A stretch of DNA of 64,000 nucleotides from Ailurus styani (Eukaryota; Chordata; Mammalia; Carnivora; Ailuridae). Of this stretch, positions 48,601-60,955 are shown one piece after another (position 1 is the first letter of the stretch; each line of letters begins with the position of its first letter). The position numbers and the translations under genes were made by a program. The stretch is from contig LNAC01001208.1 in NCBI GenBank assembly GCA_002007465.1, forward strand, positions 98,299-162,298, read 5' to 3'. Below the pieces are notes generated by a model. The model was not told the DNA's origin. It did not search any database and saw only the letters and a list, made by a program, of their open reading frames with translations.

Positions 48601-49894
48601 TAGAAAGAGTTGATAGAAATATAAGCTAGCTGGTTCAACCTGCTTATTTTACCCATGCTTCACTGAGCTGCCTGAGGTCTTCTTGCAGGTGCTGAATCCA
48701 ACAGACATGGTGAACCTGGAGGCGAGGGTGTAGTCTTGCAGGAGGTCCCTCCACTGGAATTTTTGTTGTCCTTCCTTTACTTAGGGTCCAGCCCAACCTT
48801 CTCTCCTGTCCAGCTTGCCCCTCTCCACTTCCTCTTAACATTTTGACATTGAGAGACCCTGTCCTATACCATCCAGGGGTACTAATATTTGCCTCTGGAG
48901 GGACTCCTGATGGAAGGCTCAGAGAACACTTAAAAATACAGAAGATCAATGCTTCAAAAATCCAGCGTAATACAAGAAGGACCCAGTCTTATCCCCTAGC
49001 CTGAAAACGATGAGTCACTGTGTCCTCAGAGTCAGTTTCCTTGAAGAAATCACCCTGCGGGGGGCAGGCAGATAGATGATGAGCTTCTGAGGAGGCATCT
49101 ACGGTGCAGAGCTGTTTTCCTGGCCCTAAGGAGTCCCAGGGATTGTTTGATATCTCTAGCAAAGACCTGTAGAGGGCCAAAATGTATTCTCTGTGAATTT
49201 CTCACATCATCTTGACTTGAAAGAAAAAAGTAATTTCAGGTAGTTTGTGATTCTAGAGGTGTTATGAAAGATGTCTTTCCAGATACATTTTGGGATGTTA
49301 TCAGAATAAACCTAACCACTGCCTTTTCTTCCTTGGTTCATTGTGAGTTCATTGTGAACCTGTGATGGGTGAGCATTTGTCCTTACACCATCTCGACCAT
49401 CCTCCCCATGCCTCGTTCTTTTTGGGGACCAGGAGGCTTTTGTTTGCTGTCCGCAGGCTCCCCTGTGCAGCATGCTAGCTGACTCCTGCCCTCCCTGATC
49501 ATGCTCCCGCCCTCCCTGCCTCTCCTCAGCACCCACTGGCCTCGGGCCCACTCTGGAACAGCCTCAGTGAGACACTGTCTGTGCCAGGAGCAGAGCTGAG
49601 CAGGGATCTGATATGAGGATGTGGAGCCAAGGGTCTGCTGGTATCAAGGTGGAGGCTCATTTTGTCCAGCAGCTATGCTATGGGTGACAACCCCTCACAC
49701 AGATTTCCTGGATCTAAGTGGAAGAGTAAAATGGAAAGGACAAGGGGCTAATGAATCTGTTCCATCCAAACTGCTTTTTTCTGTAAGATGGCAAGCACCA
49801 GAAACTTGCCTAATTTCCAGTCGAGTCCCCCCAATGTGGACACCTTTTCAAACTTGGGCATTTGTAGAGCATTGGTTCTGAGTAATGGAACCCA
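48601..49894. other. No gene or repeat recognised
   Basis: A 101-codon minus frame (48644-48949) and others are short and carry no recognised domain. Confidence 0.4.
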
Positions 49895-50340
49895 CTCCAG
49901 ACTGTACTAAACAGTTAATTAAAAATACAGCTACACAAAAACATGAGGAACTCTTTAACTATAATGCAGTTGAAAAATAAAAATTTTAAAATTTGATTAA
50001 AGTAAAAAAACCCACAACTATACACAACAGTGTAATATTGAGCTTTAAAAAAGCCTCAAAACTGTGTACATCATGACACACTTTTAATAAAATTAAAAGC
50101 AACTAAAATGAAACAACATACTTTTAGAAATACATATGTGTTAAAACCATATATCAAATAAAATAGATGTGAAACCTGTGGTTATAACAATTGTGGAGAA
50201 GTAGGGGGATGAATGGGGGAGGAGCATGTGGGTAGATGTAAATTACTGTCATGATTTTGGGTCTTGTATTCATGGTGTATTCACACCTGTGAATTATATT
50301 CTATTATTAAAATAATATAAATTATAATAGTATAAGTCAA
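49895..50340. mobile_element. Possible ancient LINE 3' remnant
   Basis: AT-rich sequence with A runs and tgaatgggggaggagcatg; the texture resembles an old L1 3' UTR but no diagnostic block is certain. Confidence 0.25.
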
Positions 50341-50364
50341 AATGGATCAAACCAATGACACGTC

Positions 50365-50600
50365 GATTGATCTAGTTAACACTCATATGCCAGATCTTGT
50401 TCTAAGCACTTTATATGTAGTAGATAATACTTAACTCACTGAATTCTCAAAACAACCCTATACAGTAGTTACTAGTTTTAGTTCCAATTCCATGAAGAAA
50501 CTGAGGCACAGAGAGGTCAAATACCTAGGCCAACATCATAAAGCTGAGCTGGAATTCTAAGTCAGGCTGTGCATCTCCAGAGTCCTGCTCTGAATACCAG
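50365..50600 (-). mobile_element. MIR SINE
   Basis: Antisense MIR: taagcactttatatgtagta, caaaacaaccctatacagta, gaagaaactgaggcacagag, agctgagctggaattctaag. Confidence 0.75.
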
Positions 50601-51096
50601 TGTTATGATTAATGTATTTGTATGAACCTGAGGTGTAAAGAAAGGAGAACAAGGTAGCTGAAGGAAGCAGGTGAAAATGAGATTGGAAGGAGGGATGCTT
50701 GGCTTTAGTCTGGGTATAAAGCAGATGGTTTTGTATAGGACAGTTATTCAGTTGGTTACTTTCTCCACCTTCCCAGGCAAAGTATTTGTACTTTACAAGG
50801 TCTTTCTGGATTGATTCTGATAGTAGGAATTTTGGTGACATGGCAGACTAATGGGGCAATCTATTGACTAAGTCTTGGAGCTCCCCTGATATCCCAATGC
50901 TGAGCTGACCACTGGCTAGATGGAGTTAGTGCTTTTCTTTGTTTGCCTCAAGATTTATTGTCTATTGAGCAAATATTGACTTCTTGAATTAACTTTTAGT
51001 GTCTTCAGCAACAGAATTCAGTATTTGACAACATGTCTGGTGACTGAGTGCAGTGAATAGTCTACCATCAATAGGATGATGCATGATGGAATCCTT
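50601..51096. other. No gene or repeat recognised
   Basis: Unassigned. Confidence 0.4.
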
Positions 51097-51113
51097 TTAA
51101 AAAATTTTTTCTT

Positions 51114-51317
51114 TTTTTTTTTTAAAGATTTTATTTATTTATTTGACACAGAGAGAGAGATTACAAGTAGGCAGAGAGGCAGGCAGAGAGACAGGGAGAG
51201 GAGGAAGCAGGCTCCCTGCCAAGCAGGGAGCCCGATGCGGGCCTCGATCCCAGGACGCTGAGATCATGACCTGAGCCGAAAGCAGAGGCTTTAACCCACT
51301 GAGCCACCCAGGCGCCC
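51114..51317 (-). mobile_element. Carnivore SINE
   Basis: Reverse SINE ending ccacccaggcgccc. The target, an A/T run of the form ttaaaaaattttttctt at 51097-51113, recurs with small changes at 51318-51334. Confidence 0.93.
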
Positions 51318-51489
51318 TTAAAAAAATTTTCTTAATGTTAATGATATATTTTAACTCATTATATACAAAATACCATTTCAACATGAAGCTAGTATAAAAG
51401 TTATTGAGATATTTTATATTACATTTTGAATTAACTCTTTCAAATTCAGTGTGTATTATATACTTTTATATGACTATGAATCACTATTT

Positions 51490-52440
51490 CTTTTAATTTT
51501 ATTGAGGACTTATGGACAAATATAATTGTATACATTTAATATATACAACATGATGATTTGCTATACTGGTGGGATGGTTACCAAGGTTAAGATGAGTAAC
51601 ACATTCATTACCTCACACAGTTAATTCTTGTTTGTGTGTATGTGGTGAGAATGTTTAAGGTCTACACTCAGCAACTTTCAAGTATACAGCACCGTAGGTT
51701 AACTGTAGTCCCCATGCCGTACATTAGGTCTTCAGAATTCATTCTTCTTATAACCAAAAATTTGTACACTTTTGACCTACATTATCCATTTTCTCCTCCA
51801 CATAGCCCCTGGCAACCATAATTCTAGTCTCTGTTTCTATGAAATCAGCTTTCTCTCTCTCAGATTCTACGTGTGAGATCTTTGAGTATTTGTCTTTCTC
51901 TGTCTGACTTATTTCACTTAGCATAATGCCTTTGAGGTCCATCCATGTCATTGCAAATGGCAGGATTTCCTTCTTTTATATGGCTGAATAATATTACACA
52001 CACTCACACATTTTTAAATCACATTTTTAATCCATTCACTTGTTGATGGACACTTAGGTTGTTTTCGCATCCTGGCTATAGTGAATAATGCTGCAATGAA
52101 CATGGAAGTACAGATATGTCTTCCAGATATTAATTTCATTTCCTTCAGATATATACCCAGAAGTGGAATTACTGTATTGTATGATAGTTCTATTTTTAAT
52201 TTTGGGGGGGTACCTCCATACTCTTTTCCACAGTGATTGCACCAATTTACATTCCCACCAATAATGCATGAGGGTTCCCTTTTCTCCACATGCTCCCTAA
52301 CACTTGTTATCTCTTGTCATTTTGATGAGAGTCATTCTGACAGGTGTGAAGTGATACCTCATCATGGGTTTTTTTTTTTCAGTGATCCAAGACCTCATTG
52401 TGGTTTTAAACCTCCTTTTCTTTTAAGTTAGAAATTCTCT
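51490..52440 (-). mobile_element. Old L1 (L1MA/L1MB-like) 3' part
   Basis: Antisense 3' UTR (tatacatttaatatatacaa, gtggtgagaatgtttaaggt) followed by ORF2 tail (cttatttcacttagcataat, gattgcaccaatttacattc). Broken near 52369 by a tiny insertion; the right-hand limit is uncertain. Confidence 0.8.
52369..52391 (-). mobile_element. Ultra-short L1 insertion
   Basis: A T run (52369-52379) plus only cagtgatccaag, the L1 3'-UTR end also seen at 25887 and 39807. The flanks acctcatcatgg and acctcattgtgg resemble a TSD. Confidence 0.6.
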
Positions 52441-52575
52441 GTTCTTTGAGAGTGGTCTCCAGAATAGCAGGGCTAGCATTTCTGGGGAATTTTTTAGAGA
52501 TGCAAATTCTTGGACTTCTCCGTAGTCCTGCTGAATCTGGAGTTCTCAGGGTGGTGTCCAATGGTGGTGTGCAGG
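52441..52575 (+). mobile_element. MER5-like remnant
   Basis: gagagtggtctccagaatag, tagagatgcaaattcttgga and ctgctgaatctggagttctc follow the MER5A order. Confidence 0.55.
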
Positions 52576-53634
52576 CAATTGCTTAACAACTGGTTCACTG
52601 GAAAAAATACATATAGTTATGTACACATATTTATTATAAATTTTACTGGTACATTGACTATGTAGCACATAATTTATGAATAATAAGATATTCAATACTC
52701 TTTATTATAGCATTCATGTAGGAAATTGATTTTCACAGAATACTTTCATTGGCCTTCGCCAAACTTTGGTATCAGAGACAACCTATGGTTGCCATTGGTG
52801 AATGAGTATAGTTCCAACATGAATGTTTATTGGTATTTTTGTTTATATTACAGGGTAAGATCAAAGTGAAACAAAGGAAGATGTATGTCAGAATGTCATC
52901 TCTTTGTCAAGGACATAAGTAACTTCTTTGCTAAGTCTATTAATAGGTTTTCAAATACTGGAAGACTATTTCCTCAAAAAAAATTTTTATCGTTATTCAC
53001 AATGTAATAGCTACAGGTTGACATACATCTAAGTTTAATCTGTATTTTTAAAAAATATTTTATTTATTTATTTGACAGAGAGAGAGAGCACAAGCAGGGG
53101 GAGCAACAGGCAGAGGGTGAGGGAGCAGGAGGCTCCCTCTAGAGCACGGAGTCCAATGTGGGGCTTGATCCTAAGACCCTAGGGTAATGATACTTAAATG
53201 ACTGAGCCACCCAGGTAGCCCTAATCTGTATTTTCAAGCTTTTTTCCATCACTTTCTTAAGTCTAGATGATCATTAAAATAATCCAAGTCCAGACATGTA
53301 GCATTTACCTACTGCTGTGGTATAAGTACTTCTACCATAGCCAATTTCAAGCCACATGATACCACTAACAAAGAGCTAGGAAGAAAGGTACAGCAGCTCT
53401 CCACATACCCTGTTTCCTTTACCTATGGAGACAATAGACATAGATGTCCTCCAGAGCAGGCATAATAGAAACATGTAGAATATACTTAGAAAATGCTTTT
53501 CATGTAGTTTTTTTAAGACATAAATTTTAATTATACGTTTTCATGATTTATTTTTTTAGTGACAGCTGTGTTTCACAATTGGCTTGCCATATTCTTAAAA
53601 ATTTAACCATCAGCTCTCATGAGCTGTTATGAAT
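52576..53634. other. Unassigned insert between two MER5-like halves
   Basis: AT-rich sequence that separates MER5-like pieces at 52441-52575 and 53635-53700; includes the SINE at 53049. It could be an old transposon inserted into MER5, but I see no convincing ends. Confidence 0.3.
53049..53221 (-). mobile_element. Carnivore SINE, slightly shortened
   Basis: Reverse SINE lacking part of the head region (tgagatcatgacctgagcc block reduced). Exact TSD taatctgtatttt at 53036-53048 and 53222-53234. Confidence 0.92.
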
Positions 53635-53822
53635 TGTTCCAGTAAACCATCTGGCCCAGTACTGTTTCAACAAGTCCTCCAGGTAATTCCAATGTTCCCA
53701 AATTCTTTTTTCCCCCTCTTTTTAAAAATTCATGTAATTAACATACAGTGTTTCAGGTATACAATATAGTGATTCGACAATTGGATACACTGCTTGGTGC
53801 TCATCATGATAAGTGTACTCTT

Positions 53823-53857
53823 TTTTTTTAGAGATTTATTTATTTATTTGAGAGAGG

Positions 53858-53892
<35 letters not shown>

Positions 53893-54071
53893 GAAAAGGA
53901 ACCAGTGGGAAGGGTAGAGGAGGAGGGAGAGAAAGAATCTCCAGCACACTCCCTGCTGAGTGAAGAGCCTGACAAGGGGCTCAATCCCACGATCCTGAGA
54001 TCCTGAGATCCTGAGTTGAGCCAAAATCAAGAGTCAGATTCTTAACTGACTGAGCCACACAGGCACCCCAT
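53823..54071 (-). mobile_element. Carnivore SINE with (GA)n
   Basis: Reverse SINE with an expanded GA tract at 53858-53892 and a small gatcctga triplication near 53991-54011. TSD gataagtgtactctt / ggtaagtgtactctt at 53808-53822 and 54072-54086. Confidence 0.92.
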
Positions 54072-54290
54072 GGTAAGTGTACTCTTAATCCCCTTCACCT
54101 ATTTCATCCATCCACTCACCTCCCCTCTGGCAACCTCTAGTTTGTTCTCTATTTGTAAGAGTCAGTTCTTTTGTTTTGTTTTGTTTTTCTCTTTTCCTTT
54201 TTCTCTTTGTTCATTTGATTTTTTTTTCTTAAATTCCACATAATGAGTGAAATCATATGGTATTTGTCTTTCTCTGACTTGCTTTTTTTT

Positions 54291-54506
54291 CTTTTTTTTT
54301 TAAATTTTTTTTATTATTTGATCCAGGGGTACAAGTCTGTGAATCATCAGGCTTACACCTTTCACAGCACTCACCATAGCACAAACCCTCCCCAATGTCC
54401 ATAACCCATCCACCCTATCCCTACTCTCCCACCCCTCAGTTTGTTTTGTGAGATTAAGAGTCTCTTACAGTTTGTCTCCTTCCCAATCCTATCTTGTTTC
54501 ATTATA
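54291..54506 (-). mobile_element. Young L1 3'-end insertion
   Basis: T-rich tail plus 3' end (gatccaggggtacaagtctg to ttgtttcattat). TSD gacttgct at 54276-54283 and 54507-54514. Confidence 0.88.
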
Positions 54507-54556
54507 GACTTGCTGTTTTCACTTAGTGATGATGCTAAATTTTGAGAACCACTAGG

Positions 54557-54884
54557 TAAACAGATGCCAAGGACAAGAAATGCATTTTGCTGTAATTAAC
54601 TTGGTGCCACCTGTTTGGGTCTGGTACTTAAATGTTTAAGCAAGTTCAGATTTTGGGAGGAAGTATGTCTAAAGGAGAAGAGAGGAATGAGAAAAAGTTT
54701 TGAGTTTGAGTCTTTGATTTCTTTTTTCCAGATTTGGCTCAGTTCAGTAAACTATTATTAGATATCCAAATAAACCTTAAACCAAACCAAATTATGGCTC
54801 AGTTTATCCTCTTGAACCAAAACAAAATGGCAGCTAATGCAACTGCTCAACTAACATTTCTCCTGGAGTCTTGAAAAATTGGTT
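54557..54884. other. No gene or repeat recognised
   Basis: Unassigned. Confidence 0.4.
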
Positions 54885-55680
54885 GATTTATTCAATAAAT
54901 ATTTATTAAACATCTAAGATGTGCCAAGCACTGTTCTGGATGTCGGTGATGCAGAGCACTGAACAAGAGAGACAAGGTCCCTGATCTTAGAGAGTTTATA
55001 TTCCAGGAAGAAGAGAATAAGCAATGAAACAAAACAAGTAAAAGCCAGATAAGCAAGTAATTACTGGAACTATTTCATGCTACAGAGTAAACAGAAGAAC
55101 AGTATGTTATAGAGGGTGATGTCAGAGAAGATTCTATATTTTGGCTAGAGTTCTCATCAAGGATCACTTTGAGGAGGTGACAGTTCAGTGAAGAACTAAA
55201 TGGTGAAAAGAATCCAACCATGGAACTACCTGGGTGAAGAGCATCCAGGCAGAGGAGATGACAACTGTAAAAGTCTTGAGGTGAGAACAGGTTTGATGTG
55301 TCCAAGTCCCACCTGGAAAGGAGGACAACATGGATGGAAGAGTGTGAATGAGGAGAGGATGGTAGGAGATGTGTCAAGAGGCAGGCAGGCAGGGCCAGAT
55401 CAGGTAGAGACTTTTAGGCCACAGCAAAAGTTTGGGATTTCATTCTAAGCAATGGGAAGACTTTGGGAGGCTTTAAGCATGGGAATGATTGGCCTAATTT
55501 CTGCTTTAAAAAGATCTTTGGCTGCTGAGTGAAGAATGGGCTGTGAGAAGCAAGAGTGGAAGCAGAGAAATGCACTGGAAGACCACTGGAGGAGTCCAAG
55601 GACCAGACAACATGACCCGGAATGGAAGTAGTCAGGTTTGGGAGGCATTACAGGGGACAAGCAGAATGGATTGACTGAAG
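54885..55680 (-). mobile_element. L2 3' region, the best-preserved L2 in the window
   Basis: Starts with the complement of the L2 3' tail (attcaataaatatttattaa, gtgccaagcactgttctgga), then gacaaggtccctgatcttag, gaagagcatccaggcagagg, cttttaggccacagcaaaag, gatttcattctaagcaatgg, aaaaagatctttggctgctg. No open frame. Confidence 0.7.
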
Positions 55681-55689
55681 GGTTGTAAC

Positions 55690-58600
55690 AAACTCTTTAT
55701 AAGAACAAAATGGACCATTAACCTTATCATCTTTAAGCAAAGTGGACTAGAATTCTTTGTGTTGATGCCTGCTAATCCCTTACCCACTTTGGTTGACCCA
55801 TCAGTTTCTGTCTTCTTTACAGGATCATGGGTGCAGTGTCTTAAAAAGGTGGTGTTCTCTTAACTGGCTGGGTGACTGAGGAGGCATCAGTCAGAAGATA
55901 TTCCATGGAGACGAAGTATAATCCTGAGTCTATACCCATGAACTTAGGTCCATAAAGGCCAAGCAGGAGGTAAGAAGGGAGATCACCACAATAGCTCCTT
56001 GTGCCTGTGTGCAGGTGGGAGCAGCTGTTACAATTGTGCATTTGTAGTGTCCCCAACCTACTTGAATTGGGTGGATGAGTACCCTGTATGGGTCTAGGGA
56101 ACTTCACCATTTCACCTTTCCCACGCAAACTGGCTGGGTTTGCAGACGCATTTTGCCAGCTGTGGGCTTGGAGGGTAGCTGCCAAAGGGCTCTGTCCTGC
56201 AGGTTCCTTAACCAGTGGTTGACTGATAAATGGCCTTTGATATATATGGAATAGGAGCTGTCACTGGGAGATTCACAAGGATTCTCAGTCTGATGCTCAG
56301 GTCACTACTATGGTGCACATTCTTTAAATTGCTCAGCATATGATTTGTATTCACTGATTTAAGAAAATCATGGACACTGTAACACCTCATTTATCCAGAA
56401 TTCTCTGAGAATATGGCATTTCATGTAAATGCATTTTAAGTGTAAGCTTTTAAATGTCAAGGCAACTTTTAAGTCATGAACATTTTGAGCATTTTGGAGG
56501 GAAGGCTTTCTAAAGCACGTGAATCTCTTAAACAGAGTTTTACGTGATTTAACTTCCCTTGATGACTCATGGTCAGCTCTTGTGACCGTCAGTCATTCCT
56601 TTGTACTATACTGCAGGGACAGCAGTGACTCCACATACCCAAGGAAGCTGCTGTTGTGTTGTGTGACTAGACCCTCTATCGGAGGGTTTTATGTCATTAA
56701 CGCCTGCTAATGGCACTGGAGTTAGCAAACAAGGATCGCACTTGCCTGTTTCTTATTCAAATATTGGTGCTTTTAAGAAGATAGTTTTTATTTGGGAAGT
56801 TTTGTCTGAATTAGCTAGTCTGCTGTTACTGAAAATAGAAGTCTCCAGAAGTCACGCCTATGTTTTTCTGAGCCATGCCTACATTTTCTATAAGTGACCA
56901 CATTTGTGTATTATTAATTAATTAATACAAAAAAATTTTTTGTCATTGGTCCTGGTTCATGTAAACTGAAGATTAAAGAGGAGTCCTCAGGATGATAAAG
57001 TAAAATGCCTCTGGGTCATCCAAGCGGAAGCCAGCCAAAGGAAGAAATTTGACTGGAAGAGACCAGGAACCTCCAATATGTAAAATAACATCAGTGAGAC
57101 CTCTGTCCCAATGCTGCAGCATGCCACTGTCTCTCAGCCATGAGTCAGGCAGCCATGAATGGATGCTGATGGGGAGTTTTGGGGCAAAGAGTCACAACTG
57201 CAATGCATACAAATTTTTTAAGAACTGGTTTGTGCACTAAAGAGAACCTGGCTTGTAGGGGAGGTTGCATTATAGAATCTTCTAGAGATCTCATTAGCCT
57301 GCTATGATGTGTAAGAGCTGCTTGTTCTAGGAATTTGTGGTGGGAAGCATTTGACACAGTCATTTACATGAAAACATAAATGGTGTCTTTCTTACAGTCC
57401 CTGGACTTTGGCAAACAGAAGGCTTTTTCCAGTACACTGATGGATGTCCTTATCTTTAGCAACAGTTAATCCTCCATCAGTAAAAACAGGCCAGATACTG
57501 GAAGTGTAGGTGGGAAAGTTGGGGGCTGCTTTTTTTTTTTGAACCAAAACAGAAGAGAGATGAATCAGAAAAGTGTCTACATTTTGCCTGTTGTTTTGTT
57601 CCCTTGTACTGTTTATACACAGATGCAGGTAATTTTTTTTCTTTTTTTAAAGAGAAAGGTCAAAGATTGTCACAGTCTGTGTCACATCAAACTGAAACAG
57701 CTTCAGCCCCTTCCTCTGTATTTCTGTGATAATTGGCTCCATGAGCTACAAACGAACCACATGAGGGTTGAACAGGATGAGGCCATCTGGGCTTGGGCAA
57801 AGTGTGCTTTCCTGGATGAGGGAAGGAACAGGGCTGCCTGGGGCTGTTGGCTCTTATTTGAAGAGAAATCCATGGTCTAAAGATTTTCCTTTGTTTGCTG
57901 TTTCTTCACCTAGACCCAAGGGACAGGCACGCTGCTTGTCCTGCAGGGGAAGCTGTTGGTAAAGTCTTCATCTGTAAATGGTCAAATTGAGCCTTCTCAG
58001 TCATTACTGAGAAAGGTTTGTGGAGCCCCTCTTGGGTAAGATCTGTGCTTGGGTTGGGGTGATAATGCATAAAATCTATGGGGCCATCCCTCAAGGGGCT
58101 TATAGTTTGGTTAGACAAACAGGAGGAATTAAACAAGACAAAATCAAAACAGAACAACAAAACAGCCAAACAAAATAAAATCCCCCCTGAAACAGCCACC
58201 AGCCCACCGTTTCTTCCCCTCTCATCCCTGCCATGTAAGCATATTCATTTCATTGCTAATCTCTTTTCTTTTACATGAGTATTTGTTTCATTTTTGGGAG
58301 AGGAGCTTGTGTATTTCTTGAGCTGGAGATTATTAGCGCTTTATTCCCAATCAGATCTCTCTGTTTTCTAGGTGTAGGGAATGCTGTCCATAAATCACAA
58401 CCGCCCAGCGAATGCTTTACAAAGAACTTTCCGAGCACCGCATTTCATTTGTGGAGGGAAAAAATGCCTGCATTTAACTTCTGGCTCCTAATCTTTGGTT
58501 GACAGAAACCAGGAAACTGCTCAATTTCATATGTTTACTTCAAAATACCCTATCTCAGCCAAGTGTCTGGCTGCTCCATTCTATAAATGCAAGGCGCCAC

Positions 58601-59340
58601 CATCATGCCTTGTATTTCTTTCATTTCTCCCTGTGTTGGCTGATGCTTGTGTCCAAAAGGCAGGCTTTCAACAAATTGCATTCTGATTGACTGACCTGGA
58701 TTTCTGCTGGGGAGTTGAAGGCTAAACCCAAATAGATTTGACCAAAACTTGCTTTGCTGGTTTTTTTAAGTCTCTTTCAGAAACAACCTCAGATAAATTT
58801 TATGAGAGTGATGAAGAATATTAAAGACAATGGTACAAGCCAGAGTCACAGTAAAGAGGATTTTAGAGGGGCGAAATCACAAGTTATCTGCCTTAAGTTT
58901 CAAGAAGACTCATGGTCTTCTTTTGCAGTATCTTTTGAGACCAAGTTTCTAAGTTCATAAAACCACAGACCTCTGAGTGGTTGGAGCTTGTCTTTTGACT
59001 GTTTGCCTTGATATTTGTTTTGAGCTTGAATCTCAGAGCCATTTTAACCCATCTAAGCAAGGAGCCTGGTATCCAAAGTAAGGTATGGATTTCATAATGA
59101 TACTTGGTGGTGCTGGGGTAAAATCCAGGGATTCATAACCTCCTGACTGTTCACAGGGACACTAGTTAAGGCCATCACCATTTCAGCTGACCTAGCTGAC
59201 TGCAGTGGATTTTAGATGATTTCTTGGACTCTAGTCATTTCCTCTTCTAATCCAACCACACTGTTTTCCCAAAGTCCCAGGATTATCATGGTACTTTTCC
59301 CAATCTAAACACTTTAATGGCTCCCTTATTTTTTTTCTAA
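55690..59340. other. Long unassigned stretch, no repeat recognised
   Basis: About 3.6 kb with the lowest visible repeat content of the window. Open frames reach only about 114 codons and have no domain. I cannot tell whether it holds regulatory elements. Confidence 0.5.
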
Positions 59341-59496
59341 GTAAATTTTTTCTTTTTTAAATTTACAGGATAATTACAAAGGTACAAAATTCCCATATAT
59401 TCCAAACTCTATCATTTCCTATTGTTTCCTGTATTATTATTTACTGGTACTGTGATACAGTTGTTATAATAATGAACCAATGCATACACATTATTA

Positions 59497-59686
59497 TTAT
59501 TATTTCTAAAGATTTTATTTATTTATTTGATATAGAGAGATCACAAGTAGACAGAGAAGCGGGCAGAGAGAGAGGGAAGCAGGCTCCCTGCTGAGCAGAG
59601 AGCCGAATGTGGGGCTCCATCACAGGACCCTGAATTCATGACCTGATGAAGGCAGAGGCTTAACCCACTGAGCCACCCAGGCACCC
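59497..59686 (-). mobile_element. Carnivore SINE
   Basis: Reverse SINE with exact TSD catacacattatta at 59483-59496 and 59687-59700. Confidence 0.94.
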
Positions 59687-60176
59687 CATACACATTATTA
59701 TTAACTGAAGCCCATAGTTTACTCAGGTTTTCTTAGTTTTTTTCCTTTTTTAAAAAATTTAAATTCAATTAGCCAACATATAGTAGTACATCACTGGTTT
59801 TTGGTGTAATGTTCAATGGTTCATTATTTGGGTATAACACCTAATGATCTTCACATCACATGCCCTCCTTAATGCTCATCACCCGGTTATTTTACCCCAT
59901 CCCCCACAGTTTGTTTCTCCGAGTCAAGAGTCTCTAATGGTTTGTCTCCCTTTCTGATTTCTTCCCAGTTTTCCCTGCCTTCCCCTATGATCTTTTGTGC
60001 TCTTTCTAATATTCCACATATGAGTGAAACCATATGATAATTGTCTTTCTCTGATTGAGTTATTTCACTTAGCATAATACCCTCCAGTTCCATCCATGTT
60101 GATATAAATGGTAGATAGTCATCCTTTCTGATGGCTGAGTAATATTCTATTGTATATATGAACCACATCTTCTTCT

Positions 60177-60578
60177 TCTTTTTTATTGTTTGCCCCAGGG
60201 GTACAGGTCTGTGAATCATCATACTTACACCTTTCACAGCACTCACCATAGCACAAACACTCCCCAATGTCCACAACCCATTCACCCTATCCCTACCCTC
60301 CCACCCCCCAGTAACCCTCAGTTTGTTTCACAAGATTAAGAGTTTCTTATGGTTTGTCTCCTTCCCCATCCCATCTTGTTTCTTTATTTTTCCCTCCCTA
60401 CCCCCCACGACCCCCTGCCCTGACCCTCAAGTTCCTCATATCAGAGAGATCTTATGATAATTGTCTTTCTCTGATTGACTTATTTAGCTTAGCATAATAC
60501 CCTTTAGTTCCATCCATGTCACTGCAAATAGCAAGATTTCACTTCTTTTGATGGCTGCATAGTATTCCATTGTATATA
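60177..60578 (-). mobile_element. Young L1 3'-end insertion
   Basis: Antisense 3' end nested in the older L1. Target acatcttctt occurs at 60167-60176 and 60583-60592. Confidence 0.88.
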
Positions 60579-60762
60579 AATATCACATCTTCTTTATCCA
60601 TTCATCTGTTGAAGGGCATCTTGGCTCCTTCCACAGTTTGGCTATTGTGGACATTGCTTCTATGAACATTGGGGTGCAAGTGCCCTTTCTTTCACTACAT
60701 CAGTATCTTTGATGTAAATATCCAGTAGTGCAATTGCTGGGTCATAGGGTAGCTCTATTTTT

Positions 60763-60955
60763 TTTTAAAGATTTTATTTATTCATTTGACACAGAGAGAG
60801 AGATTACAAGTAGGCAGAGAGGCAGGCAGAGAGAGAGGAGGAAGCAGGCTCCCTGCTGAGCAGAGAGCCCAATGCGGGCCTCGATCCCAGGACGCTGAGA
60901 TCGTGACCTGAGCCGAAGGCAGCGGCTTTAACCCACTGAGCCACCCAGGTGCCCT
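60763..60955 (-). mobile_element. Carnivore SINE
   Basis: Reverse SINE; exact 16-bp TSD gggtagctctattttt at 60747-60762 and 60956-60971. Confidence 0.96.

Larger units (their letters stand above)
53705..54524 (-). mobile_element. L1 3' UTR, itself interrupted twice
   Basis: Antisense 3' UTR (taattaacatacagtgtttc, cagtgattcg-like, ggcaacctctagtttgttct, ttaaattccacataatgagt). Hosts the SINE at 53823 and the younger L1 end at 54291. Confidence 0.8.
53635..54556 (+). mobile_element. MER5-like 3' half, split by an L1/SINE nest
   Basis: ctggcccagtactgtttcaa and caagtcctccaggtaattcc (53650-53695), then after the nest gatgctaaattttgagaacc and actaggta (54529-54556). Together these are the end of a MER5A-type element. 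Confidence 0.55.
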
